Source: Nematostella vectensis
Lineage: Eukaryota; Cnidaria; Anthozoa; Actiniaria; Edwardsiidae
Length of the DNA: 64,000 nt
Direction: 5' to 3'
Assembly: GCF_932526225.1 (NCBI RefSeq)
Contig: NC_064045.1
Coordinates: 8,188,138-8,252,137 of the forward strand
The position numbers and the translations under genes are program-made. Each line of letters begins with the position of its first letter. Positions within the stretch are counted from its first letter, which is position 1. The notes below the pieces were generated by a model, which was given only the letters and a program-made list of their open reading frames with translations, was not told the DNA's origin and made no database searches. Below are positions 46,491 to 58,539 of the stretch, one piece after another.

Positions 46491-48546
46491 TGTCCTATTT
46501 ATGGACTGGAGTAGGGGATGCCCGCAAGTATAACTGGTCAGCACCATTCCCCTTCCGCCGCCCCTGCTTCAGCCACACTAAGGTCACATGGAAATGTCGT
46601 TTGCGGTCGTCCATAACTTTTGCTGCATACAACATTTTTTTTGTATTTTATTTCAACAAACACAATGATGAACTCGTGATTTCGTGTCTTTAATCTATGA
46701 TATAGCTTCAAAGGTTAACTTTGAGATAAAAGGAAAAAATCCCGAGTAAGAAATCGCGACAGAAACGAAAGATTTTGTGGCCCAAACCCCCTTTCTAATT
46801 CACTTTAATTCGTTCTGAAATAAAAACACATCTTAATAAGAACAATTTCACCAGAATACAATTTGCATTTTTTTCTATCTTTCAATGTTAACCCTTGGGA
46901 AAGAATCGGTAATTATGAATCGTGCAGAATACCTAATGAGTACAAACAATATCAATCGTCCAGCTGACTGATGATATCTGGTAAAAAATTGCTCCATTAA
47001 AATAAGATCACTGCACGCAAGGACTTATGGGACGTAAGGTTAAATCGAAAACTGACAGAAAAAGGCAATAGCAATACATTGTTTTATATTCCGTGTCCTG
47101 GTTTAAATATGGTGGCAATAATGATTAGTTTTAGTTCCTGATGTCCGGTTATGGTTACCGCTTAATACCAGCTCATCCCATTAAGTGCTGTGCCTGGAAT
47201 AACTATCATATGGTAAGTAGCTTATCTGGCATTTTGGCCAACACACGCACGCGATATTACGTGACATGTATATCTATCTTGAAGCCGACGAATTTTAAAA
47301 CCTAAAAAGTATTCTTTAGAAACGTTTACATTTTTTGCGACTCTGTTTTGGTTCTCCATTTTAATGCACGTGTTTTCCATCTCTAACTACTTTTCGGAAC
47401 GAAACAAGTCCTATTACACAAAAGCACTCTTGACATTGGGACGCAGAAGAGGAAAATTGGGATCCGTGAAAGACCAATCTCAAAACTTAAAAAAAACAAT
47501 CCTTTAGCAGAAAAAAAACAACATTATTTTTTTTCGAAAGAAACAGGTCCTTTGTACGTGGAAAAATTAGTTGAAATGGGAAGGTACCGTAATTACTAGA
47601 ATAAGCGCTGCAGGCGATAACGACCAGGCGCGTATCCAGGATTTGCTGAGGGGGGGGTGGGGTGGTGGTGTGGTGTGCAGTTATAGGTTTCATGTGGAAA
47701 AAGCATAGTTTTTCCACGATGAGAAGTGACCCCCTTTCGGTCGTGAAGAGGAGGGAGGGGGGGGGGTCCCCCAATCTCCCTAAGCATCCCCCCCCCTCCG
47801 CACCCTGTGTGCGCGCCTGACAAATTAACAACATAATCTATTGCTAACACCTGACTGTCCCTTTTTATCTCTGATGTTTTTTTTTATTACCAAACGTATT
47901 GCGAAAAATATGCTTGAAACGATATAAGGAATTCATTAGTCAGTTTTGAAAAAATTAAAACAAAAAGAAATAGCCGTTATTTCATGGCATAAGTAGATGG
48001 TAGAGGCACTTGGACATGCCCCCCCCCCCCCCCCCCCCCATAAACTATAAACCATGTAATTCTCAATTATCATTCTCGGTTCCTCCGCTTGTTTGTCGGG
48101 AGGTTAGAACGAGAATGGACCTGTTATTGTCGTTGGGGAAATCCCTCTCTCGTGATTTGTCTTCATTTTAAGCGGCCTTTATCGATGATGCAAATTCTCT
48201 ACCCTGTATACATTTTGTTTTGGAAGACAAGTGGCTAAGCCAAACGTTTTTTATCTCCCTTCCACGCGCTGTAAATACAGCTGATGTAAGAAAACACACT
48301 TGGAGCAGTAATGATTTCCTAGAAGATTAAATATAAAATGGTGAAAAGATAGTCAGAAAAATTTATCACTTAAAAAGATAACTCAAATAAGGGTTAAAAA
48401 AAAAGCTAGAAGAGAGAGTTAGACACTCTTATACTATAACCGTTATGATTTCATTTAATGTGCACGATATAAAATTATACATGCTCAATTTGGTATTATA
48501 ATATTAAAATTAAAATTTAAAAATTATATTAAATTCATAGATTATG
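46491..48546. repeat. Tandem segmental duplication, copy 1
   Basis: 2056 bp nearly identical to 48610-50658 (offset about 2.1 kb); differences are scattered substitutions and homopolymer-length changes. It contains a short element at 47627-47819 with CAGGCGCG/CGCGCCTG ends and a C-run at 48020-48039. No credible gene. Confidence 0.95.
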
Positions 48547-48609
48547 CGCCACGACCGCGCGGCCGGGGGACTGGAATCCACCCCCTATAGAGACTTACTT
48601 TACTACTGC

Positions 48610-50658
48610 TGTCCTATTTATGGATTGGAGTAGGGGATGCCCGCAAGTATAACTGGTCAGCACCATTCCCCTTCCGCCGCCCCTGCTTCAGCCACACTAA
48701 GGTCACATGGAAATGTCGTTTGCGGTCGTCCATAACTTTTGCTGCATACACCATTTTTTTGTATTTTATTTCAACAAACACAATGATGAACTCGTGATTT
48801 CGTGTCTTTAATCTATGATATAGCTTCAAAGGCTAACTTTGAGATAAAAAGGAAAAACTCCCGAGTAAGAAATCGCGACAGAAACGAAAGATTTTGTGGC
48901 CCCAACCCCCTTTTTGATTCACTTTAATTTGTTCTGAAATAAAAACATCACATCTTAATAAGAACAATTTCACCAGAATACAATTTGCTTTTTTTTTTCT
49001 AATTTTCAATGTTAACCCTTGAGAAAGAATCGATAATTATGAATCGTGCAGAATACCTAATGAGTGCAAACAATATCAATCGTCCAGCTGACTGATGATA
49101 TCTGGTAAAAAATTGCTCCATTAAAATAAGATCACTGCACGCAAGGACTTATGGGACGTAAGGTTAAATCGAAAACTGACAGAAAAAGGCTATAGCAAGG
49201 CATTGTTTTATATTCCGTGTCCTGGTTTAAATATGGTGGCAATAATGATTAGTTTTAGTTCCTGATGTCCGGTTATGGTTACCGCTTAATACCAGCTCAT
49301 CCCATTAAGTGCTGTGCCTGGAATAATTATCATATGGTAAGTAGCTTATCTGGCATTTTGGCCAACACACGCACGCGATATTACGTGACATGTACTTCTA
49401 TCTTGAAACCGACGAATTTTAAAACCTATAAAGTATTCTTTAGAAACGTTTACATATTTTGCGACTCTGTTTTGGTTCTCCATTTTAATGCACGTGTTTT
49501 CCATCTCTAACTACTTTTCGGAACGAAACAAGTCCTATTACACAAAAGCACTCTTGACATTGGTACGCAGAAGAGGAAAATTGGGATCCGTGAAAGACCA
49601 ATCTCAAAACTTAAAAAAACAATCCTTTAGCAGGAAAAAACAAACATTATTTTTTTTCGAAAGAAACAGGTCCTTTGTACGTGGAAAAATTAGTTGAAAT
49701 GGGAAGGTACCGTAATTACTCGAATAAGCGCTGCAGGCGATAACGACCAGGCGCGTATCCAGGATTTGCTGAGGGGTGGTGGTGTGGTGGTGTGGTGTGC
49801 AGTTATAGGTTTCATGTGGAAAAAGCATAGTTTTTCCACGATGAGAAGTAACCCCCTTTCGGTCGTGAAGAGGAGGGAGGGGGGGGTGTCCCCCAATCTC
49901 CCTAAGCACCCCCCCCTCCGCACCCTGTGTGCGCGCCTGACAAATTAACAACATAATCTATTGCTAACACCTGACTATCCCTTTTTATCTCTGATGTTTT
50001 TTTTATTACCAAACGTATTGCAAAAAATATGCTTGAAACGATATAAGGAATTCATTAGTCAGTTTTAAAAAAATTAAAACAAAAAGAACGAGCCGTTATT
50101 TCATGGCATAAGTAGATGGTAGAGGCACTTGGACATGCCCCCCCCCCCCCCCATAAACTATAAACCATGTAATTCTCAATTATCATTCTCGGTTCCTCCG
50201 CTTGTTTGTCGGGAGGTCAGGACGAGAATGGACCTGTTATTGTCGTTGGGAAAATCCCTCTCTCGTGATTTGTCTTCATTTTAAGCGGCCTTTATCGATG
50301 ATGCAAATTCTCTACCCTGTATACATTTTGTTTTGGAAGACAAGTGGCTAAGTCAGACGTTTTTTATCTCCCTCCCACGCGCTGTAAATACAGCTGATGT
50401 AAGAAAACACACATGGAGCAGTAATGATTTCCTAGAAGATTAAATATAAAATGGTGAAAAGATAGTCAGAAAAATTTATCACTTAAAAAGATAACTCAAA
50501 TAAGGGTTAAAAAATAAGCTAGAAGAGAGAGTAAGACACTCTTATACTATAACCGTTATGATTTCATTTAATGGCACGATATAAAATTATACATGCTCAA
50601 TTTGGTATTTTAATATTAAAATTAAAATTTAAAAATTATATTAAATTCATAGATTATG
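48610..50658. repeat. Tandem segmental duplication, copy 2
   Basis: 2049 bp direct copy of 46491-48546, beginning TGTCCTATTTATGGA and ending AATTCATAGATTATG in both. A 63 bp unrelated spacer (48547-48609) separates the copies. The internal CAGGCGCG element recurs at about 49747-49940. Confidence 0.95.
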
Positions 50659-51359
50659 ATTTGTTTTTAAGAAATCAATCTTCATTCGTTCTGGTAGAAA
50701 AGGCACATTTCGTTCATACGATAGCATGAGTGAAAACGAGTAAAATATATTTCCATAAAGTATATATGTTGTTAGTCAGAGCAGGGAAGTGTAATGTGAC
50801 GGCCTCTCGGTTTTTTCAGGAGGGAAATATATTTTGCTCTCGTTCCTAGTTCGGTAGAGCGCGACTAACTGTCCAAAGGCATCGGTCAAGGATACTCAGC
50901 AGCCAGGAAAAATAGTTTAGCTGGCAAAGGTCTGCAAGATAAAACTATTTCTTACTATCTTTTTTTTTTCTCGCGAATTTCGACGGGATTTGAGTTGGTC
51001 TTTTCTTGTAACCAACATTGTTTTTTTCTTAGTAGGAGGGGCGGCAGTTATAAATTTCGTTAAGAAAACTACCGTAACTCGTGTATTTGACATAAATTTG
51101 ACAACAACAAGGCATATTCTAAGTTTTAAGGTAATTGTATTGACAACATTTCACACAAAAGCCGAATTCCGAGTTATGAACAAGCAACCATTGCCTGGGC
51201 TACTTGTGCTCGTTGCTGTGTTCGAGCGACACGGAAAGCTATGTGAAGGAGAGATTTGTAAACCTTTCTGGGCCGGGTTCCTAGAAGGCAGGCTAACCCA
51301 GGGATGAACGCCCTTTTATTTTATCCAATCAAATGTCAAGATAGCCGTATTTACAGTTA

Positions 51360-52213
51360 GGGTCATAACTAAAATTGGAGGCATTTTGTAAATGAAGAAA
51401 TTATCACAGCAGAGTACCTACCCCCTCCCCCTTGGTATTTGTATGCCAAGCTATCACTTGAAACAAAATCCCGGCGCGAAGGGGAGTACGAATATACAGC
51501 CTAACCGTTTCTTTGAAGCTGTTTGACACCCCGAAAATAAAATGCCAGATTCAATATCAAAAAACACGCACTTATAGTTCACTAAACGCTGAACACAGAC
51601 CCGGGAAGCACCGTCGACTCGATGCTAATGCGTTGTAATAAGCTAAGTACAGCAACTAAAACACTAGTGTAAAAGTTTTACTTGATACAAAATTAAATAG
51701 AGAACTTTTAACTTTGCCCCTCTGTTTTTCTATCAAAATCACGAGGTATTTAAGTTATTTGAAACTGCTCTTCAAGGCAGTTACTTCATACCAGGGGTCT
51801 ACTATAAAGCCGGAGATTTTACATAGATTTTAATAAATTTTCTCAATAATTTCACTTGTGATCAAAATGCAACGGCGTACAGTGAATGTATCAAACAACA
51901 AAAGTACTTATAAAATAAGCAAGAGAGAGGGGGCTTAAACTTGAACAACCTATTCTGGGTGCAAGTTTACTTGTGTGACCACAGTTATTGTACTCCATTG
52001 GACACCATTAAGCAGACATACTGTATGAGAAAAATTTGGTGACAGTTAACTTATATGATGGCTTCAGATGTCTTCAGAAGAAAATCACCCCCATTCCCAC
52101 CCCTGGATCTGTCTCTGTATGGGTGTGTTCATTAGAAATAAGGTATAGACACGAAAGCCCTACAGAAAATATAGGACAACAGACAGAATCATTTTTAAAC
52201 ATTGAAAATTATA

Positions 52214-52271
<58 letters not shown>

Positions 52272-53794
52272 GGGGGTTAAACCTGGGTGCAAGTTTACTT
52301 GTGTGACCACAGTCATTGTACTCCACTGGACACTAAAATCTTTTTTTGCTTCAAAAGCTTATCTTTTTCAGTCCACCCGAAATGTAGTTTTCATAATTTT
52401 ATTCTTTATCACCAGGGTGTTGACTATAGATTTTCAAGTGTGACAGTATTTAGAATTAGGAGGGTGGAATTTTTTGGACACAACCCATGTATTCTAGCAA
52501 GGAACATTTAAAGGAAATCCAAGGTGCTAAGCAATGGATAATAGTTTTTAGTACTTCACTAAATTGTTGGTCAACCCTCCTTGTGTATAACCAGTGTGTG
52601 TAAGTGTATAACCTTACACTTCCCTGGTATAACTTCCCCTCCTGGCGAAATTTCATTTGTCATGTCAACTAACTGAAATTTATGAATATTGTTAAATTTT
52701 ACAAGTCTTGTGCACGCTAGAAACAATTTTGCATTATTTTGGCCTAAAAGTGTGGTAAAGCAGCAGAAATGATGATGATTTTGAATGTGATTATGCTGAG
52801 ATTGCATTGTTTCTATTTTTTTGTGCCACCAATTTACTTTGCGTATTCTAGCAGGGAATTATGTGATCCTGTGATTAGCAAGTGTGGACCAGAATTTAAA
52901 ACTAGCCAACATCATCTCCAGAAAACCAACCAAACAACCTATTTCCAAATACTCCAAAGCATTAAGCAGACATATGAGAAAAAATTGGTGACAGTTAACT
53001 TATATGATGCCTTCAGAAGAAAATCACCCCCATTCCCACCCCTGGATCTGTCTCTGTATGGGTGTGTTCATTAGAAATGAGGTATAGAGACATAAAAGCC
53101 CTACAGAAAATATAGGACAACAGACAGGATCATTTTCGAGCATTAAAAATTATATTTTTGATATTAAATCAGGCATCCTATTTCAGCCAGACGATGTTTT
53201 GAAAATTACAAAATAATATAACTGAATGATCAATTGTCAATAACACCAACATGGACTCTCAAGTTTTTAACATAAATTTTGTCCTAACTTTCTTCTGCGA
53301 CTTTGATGTATGCGAGTTACCTCAAACACGCTCTCAGGTACTGGACGTGAGATTCCATGATACAGCATGTAACTTGCGAAAATGTAAACAAAAACTAAAT
53401 TGCGGGGTACCCATGGGGTACCCACGGGGTATTCGCTTGTTCAAAGCATCAAAATGATGAAAAACTATTGTAGATTCTGTCGATGTATTTCCTTTTTTGC
53501 TGACACCGTCAGGACCTAACGAAGATCAATCGGGCACACATGAGGGCGAAATTTTGAGTGAAGTTGGCCGTTAATCTTGAAATAAATATTTTCTCGCCAT
53601 AATCACACTGATTCTCTTTTACAACATGGCGTCCGGGTTCCTCTAGCATGCAGTAAACGCAATCAATCATACTAGGATTATAGTATTATTCGGCCGACAA
53701 AAAACGTTTTCTGCGTGGTTCTCTCGCCGCGGCTATGGCTGCCATTTTGCATAATAATTAGGTAAACTGATACCTCCAATTTTAGTTATGACCC
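51360..53794. mobile_element. 2.4 kb element with perfect inverted termini flanked by TA
   Basis: The left end GGGTCATAACTAAAATTGG (continuing 22 bases in all) is exactly inverted at the right end. TA lies outside both (51358-51359, 53795-53796), as for Tc1/mariner-type insertions. Inside, about 200 bp is duplicated (52005-52212 and 52965-53150), with a (GA)n/G-run at 52217-52276. No transposase frame was recognised, so it would be non-autonomous. Confidence 0.65.
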
Positions 53795-53796
53795 TA

Positions 53797-56700
53797 GCTG
53801 ATTTATCCCTAGGTTAGCGCTATTTTCACTGATGAATAATGCCGCGGAATGCAACCGTGCGTAAGTTTAGCGTCTACTCCCTAAGGACATTCCTGGGTAT
53901 GGTATGCAGATATTTGTCAAGTATGGGCCTATTTAAGAAACATCCGACTGAGCTTCGTAGCTTTTAGACATATCCTTGAAACTCGGTAAATCAGGCAGAA
54001 TTTTCGACCCCTCCCACCTCCCCTTTCGGCAACGTAGCGAGCCCTCGCTCGCCCTTTAGGCCTTAAGCCGCTTATTGCCTCGGCACAATATGTTCTCTTC
54101 ACTTAATCACGCTGTGTCAGTAAGCGGCGTATTCTTTAGTGAAAATGGTTCACTGTGACTATGGCCGAGCGGCTATCCGCCCACTATCTGGGGGTTACTG
54201 CAGTAACTGAGAATTACCAATTGTTTTGAATGTTAATTCAATTAAAAATCTCCCGTTATGTTTTGTTGCCTCGTGTCTCCATTGTCAAACTGTGTCCGTT
54301 GCCGACTTCAAGTGTTTTCACCGGTTTAAAAGCTCTTCTTTTTCCTCTCCAGCAGCTTGTTATAACACCACGCTTAAGGCACTGCGGGGCGTTTGTTATC
54401 GAGAAAGCTTGTTTTCGAAAGCCAAACAAGCCAATGGCGGTGTTTTGCTTTTTGGGGCTCGTTAAAAAACAAAAACACTCCTTAAATCTTAAATCATCGT
54501 TGTATTATGGGCTCGAACAAGTATGAAATACCACCGTACTTGTTTCTAACTCTGGTCATAATATTCAATACGTCGGGGTCAAGGAGGGGGGGGGGGGGGG
54601 GGGAGCTATACTTGCTGAGTTGTTTAAGAACAGTAGTCATCGTTTCACCGATTTCCCTGCTGTGTGCGTCTAAAAGGCTTTTTCTTTTGCCTTTTTACAA
54701 ACATGCCGAAATTGATTACAAAATTCGTACAGAATGCTATTTGACTTAATAAAAAAATTGCACTTTTAAGCCCTCGAGAACACTTTGCTTTAAAAATAAA
54801 TTCTAAATTCTCCCTAAACGTGTCAGTGTTCTTATATTACAATCCCTTTAGTCTTATTACCAAAACCCTTTCAACAACTTGGGGAATCATAGAACTGGAG
54901 CTCGATTTGTTGACACAATACGGCCTTCGTTTACACATCTACCCAAATAACTGCACTTACATCAAGTGACGTCAGATACAACTAATAATAGAGGAGCTGG
55001 TTAAATATTCTTCTACGTTTCGTCTTGCGTCTTCCACAAATAATCAACCCTATATTCTCATCTGTTTTCTAAAATTTTCAAAAGCTTTCATAATAATTAC
55101 TTTTCTTCGTGTTAAAAGATAAATTACGAAATAACAACTCAAAAAGAAATAACTGGAAAAAGGTTTTTTTTTGTTTTGCACGACCACATGGCAAATTTGA
55201 TTTCAGTTATGTTGAACAGGGGTTTTCTTGGAATTGTACCGCTCAATATGGTTCCTTTTTGAGTGAAAACACACGAGGCTACTAAAGTTCAACATCTGAA
55301 AAATAATAGTAAATGATTTATTCATTTTATGTACGTTTTCCCGCTTAATTTTTGCCCCATTCATACATGGAACAGTCAATGAATTCAAATATTCGGAATA
55401 TTCAGAAATCAAAATTAGCCGATAAATTATTATCTCCATCCTTAATATCGTTCTTAGATGCGAATAATCCACCACACACTATTCAAATCACTTGTGATTT
55501 TATAGATTTTTTCGCCATGACAACATACGTTGGCCGTAGATATGCATCGTTGCGCTTTAATACACCCCCGCGCTGTTTTCGCGCGTCACAATATCTTGGC
55601 GCGAGTTTTACGGGGGCGTAAAATATCGTTAAAATTCCTAGTCATACTAATATTATCGTGAAATAACTATTATTTATACCGCTTTCTGTTTAAAATATTC
55701 TATAAGGGGTAAAAGAAGAGTAAAGTGTATAAAACATCGTCGTTTTGAATGGCTAAGAACCCGTGGGAAGAAACACAAAGAATGCTAGCAATGCTTTGTT
55801 GACATTCATTGTTTACACAACCGTTGTTTCTCTGAAACACGGGAATATCATTCCGACAATATAAATCGGAGCTTGTGATTCTTAGGTTTATGGGAGCTAG
55901 TATTTATTTTTTCGCGATTATAATCAGATATTTCGTAATAATCAGTCAACCATAGTAACAGAAATACTCTCACGTCTGTTCCTATTTTTTAACCCTAATC
56001 TAAAAATTGTCTAGACAGATCCATTGCATGTTGCTATGATAAAATTCAACCATAAATCGAATTTATTCTCTTCTGAAACGAACTAAATTATGTAGAAGGA
56101 ATCGAAACCAAGGAATTATACAATGCAATAATACTCTGGTTTAAAGTGTGTATTAACAGTGCCCTGGGGCTGAAAGCTTTGGTATTACAGGGGCGTTGGT
56201 TGGCGGGAAAGAAACATACACCAATTTGGTCATGATATTTCTACTTTTAATGTTTTGTATCACAATCGAATACGACATTTACATCTTCATTTTCAGCTGC
56301 AGAATTAATGAAAAATATTCTTACAAATATAATCTTACTTGCCTGCAAGAATGCACATCTTTAATTTTCTTACATATATCTATATACATCTGAAATATTT
56401 ACACGATCAAGTTTTTAACTGCAGCAAAATGTATTTATCAAGCATGCATGATCATAAAATAAAGGGACCCCTTGGACAAGGCTATTGAGCAACCACTTTT
56501 CAGAGAGAAGAACTGTCAATAACAATGATAAAACAATCTGTCACCTTGAAAATTTAGACCAAAAATCAAAATAAACACCAACTTTTTTATAATATACAAA
56601 ATATACAGCTAGTGACAAAATTTCAACATTTTTCCGTTTCATCAAATAAAAAAGAAACTGAAAACCCACAAAATAGTGAAAAGATTAGATCTAATTTCAA

Positions 56701-57372
56701 CACTTCTAAATAAGTATTTGCTATTTGGCCAAATCTAGCCATACAATACTCACAAATGTGAGTTTTTATATATATATATATATCTATCAATCGAACATAA
56801 AACTTGTGCAATTTATGAAAAACTCATTAACGAAATGAGAACAATAAATATCTTAGAAGAACTGACCTATAAGTATATCCATCCAGAGAATTTCATATTT
56901 ACAGTATTCCCTTGGTCAAGACAAAATATATTACAAAATAAATACAACTGAAATGAACATGTCCCTGTGAAAAAGTTATTTGAATGTGTTGTTCTCTGAG
57001 AAAATCATTTTCTCATAGCGTCAACGGAACAGAGTTTTTGGTTTGTGACGGGTGTTTTCAGCGAACAGGTGAACCCGACCGGCGGTTCCAACACCAGACA
57101 CGTTCATTTCAATAAATTGTAGACTAGAACTGATGAATATTCAAAGTTACCGTTTAGATCTCTTTTACTCCTAAAACACGACCTACGCTCAGAGTTTTTA
57201 ACAAAGAGCGAGTGTTCATTTCGAATAGGAACATTAGAACGCATTCGATATGAATTTTTGGAATAAGATCAAGAAACTGGTCCTCATTAAAAATTTCTCA
57301 GACGTGAACGTTTCATCACATGGCGCGCTTTATAGTAAGAAAAGCCATCATAAATATTCAAATCTGCGTAGC
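53797..57372. other. Intergenic, no gene recognised
   Basis: It contains a G-run at about 54586-54602, a TATATA tract at 56767-56781 and A/T-rich sequence. Frames up to about 100 codons exist but show no family motif, splice context or composition that would support a gene. Confidence 0.5.
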
Positions 57373-58539
57373 TTAAGCAACCTTTTCGTCCTTTCTCGGG
57401 GCTAGTGCCATGATGTTGAAGTTTTTTCTCATGGTTTCGCTGAGATCTTCGAGGGTTAAGTCCTCAGTGTACCCTCTCTGGATCGCTTCTTGTTTATGTT
57501 CCAGAAAGCAGTGTTGTAAGGAAGACACGCTGCCTGGTCGACATATCCTAAGCCAACCGACCGCCTCAGCAGCGCTGAACTTATATTGCTTGATGAGATA
57601 ACAAGCAATCAGTGTGCCTGTCCGGCCAAGCCCTGCCCTACAATGAATGGCCACGGCCCCTTCGCAGTGATCGAGAATACGGGTAAATCGCTTCACGATC
57701 GCTTTCGTCGGGATACCACCATCTTCAAAATACTGGTCCGAATGAGCAAAGCCGTTTGCTGTAAAACAGCGTGCATCGTACACTAGTCCGTATTTAATCA
57801 TATTATCGTCTCTGTTTAGCCGTACTACGGTTTTTACTCCATTCTGTCTGAAATGCTTCCTGAGTTTCGCAAATCGACTTGCTTTTACTTCATTTCGCCT
57901 CTGCGGATCAGACATCGCGAGGATTTTTCCGGGTACGATCCAATTTGAATCGAATGCTTTCTCGTCCTCCTCGTATCTGTTCAAATCAAAGTCCTCGAAT
58001 GAAAAAAATCCTCTAGAAATTGCCTTCTCGAATCCTTTAAGACAGTCTAAAATGTTCAAATCGTGGGATTTATTCCCGTTAATGTCACAGTAAAACATGA
58101 CTGAGTTGGGCCGGAATTGCCTCTCCATCGCCTGATACGCCTCCTCAGCACTCATGTTTAGTTGGCAAACAGCAAACGCGCCACAAAGAAAAATCGCTCT
58201 TGTTCGCTTCTTCGTCGATTCTAAATCATCTTCAGCCGTAGTATACATGACGATCTTCTTACTGGCTGGTACCATGTGCAGCTTAGTGTTCACAAGGCAG
58301 CAGAAACGATAAATGCCGGCCAGATTTGATGGGCCGAAATAAGGAGTGTCGAACAGTTTACAACCGTCTAGAGTCCAGTCATGATCAACACCAAAATAAT
58401 GAAAAGACGGGCTGTTTCTCGGCTTACAAGCCACAGTTACGAAGAAGAGACGATCCTCGACTAATTCACAGGAACTCATGACATTACGATCCCACATTTT
58501 GATGTTACTTGTAGGTAATTCTCGAGCCGATTCATGCAT
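57373..58539 (-). CDS. CDC14: CDC14-type dual-specificity protein phosphatase, intronless
   Basis: A single open frame of 388 aa, no introns. CDC14 phosphatases dephosphorylate CDK sites (Ser-Pro) in mitotic exit, cytokinesis and ciliary functions. The catalytic loop H-C-R-A-G-L-G-R-T-G (Cys nucleophile, Arg) lies near residue 300; the N-terminal non-catalytic phosphatase-like domain is present (E-L-V-E-D-R-L-F-F, F-G-P-S-N-L-A). The linker W-I-V-P-G-K is followed by R-I-C-R-P-G-S-V. The length covers both core domains, but the long disordered C-terminal tail of vertebrate CDC14A/B is missing. Lack of introns among intron-rich neighbours suggests a retrocopy; a diverged paralogue is the alternative. 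Confidence 0.93.
   Translation of the reverse strand: MHESARELPTSNIKMWDRNVMSSCELVEDRLFFVTVACKPRNSPSFHYFGVDHDWTLDGCKLFDTPYFGPSNLAGIYRFCCLVNTKLHMVPASKKIVMYTTAEDDLESTKKRTRAIFLCGAFAVCQLNMSAEEAYQAMERQFRPNSVMFYCDINGNKSHDLNILDCLKGFEKAISRGFFSFEDFDLNRYEEDEKAFDSNWIVPGKILAMSDPQRRNEVKASRFAKLRKHFRQNGVKTVVRLNRDDNMIKYGLVYDARCFTANGFAHSDQYFEDGGIPTKAIVKRFTRILDHCEGAVAIHCRAGLGRTGTLIACYLIKQYKFSAAEAVGWLRICRPGSVSSLQHCFLEHKQEAIQRGYTEDLTLEDLSETMRKNFNIMALAPRKDEKVA

Noticed and set aside
46190-46693. 167-codon frame
   Set aside because: Starts in a G-run region and continues into the duplicated non-coding unit; no motif and not maintained in the second copy.
50990-51307. 105-codon frame
   Set aside because: No recognisable domain, no splice context, ends just before an inverted-repeat element; insufficient support.
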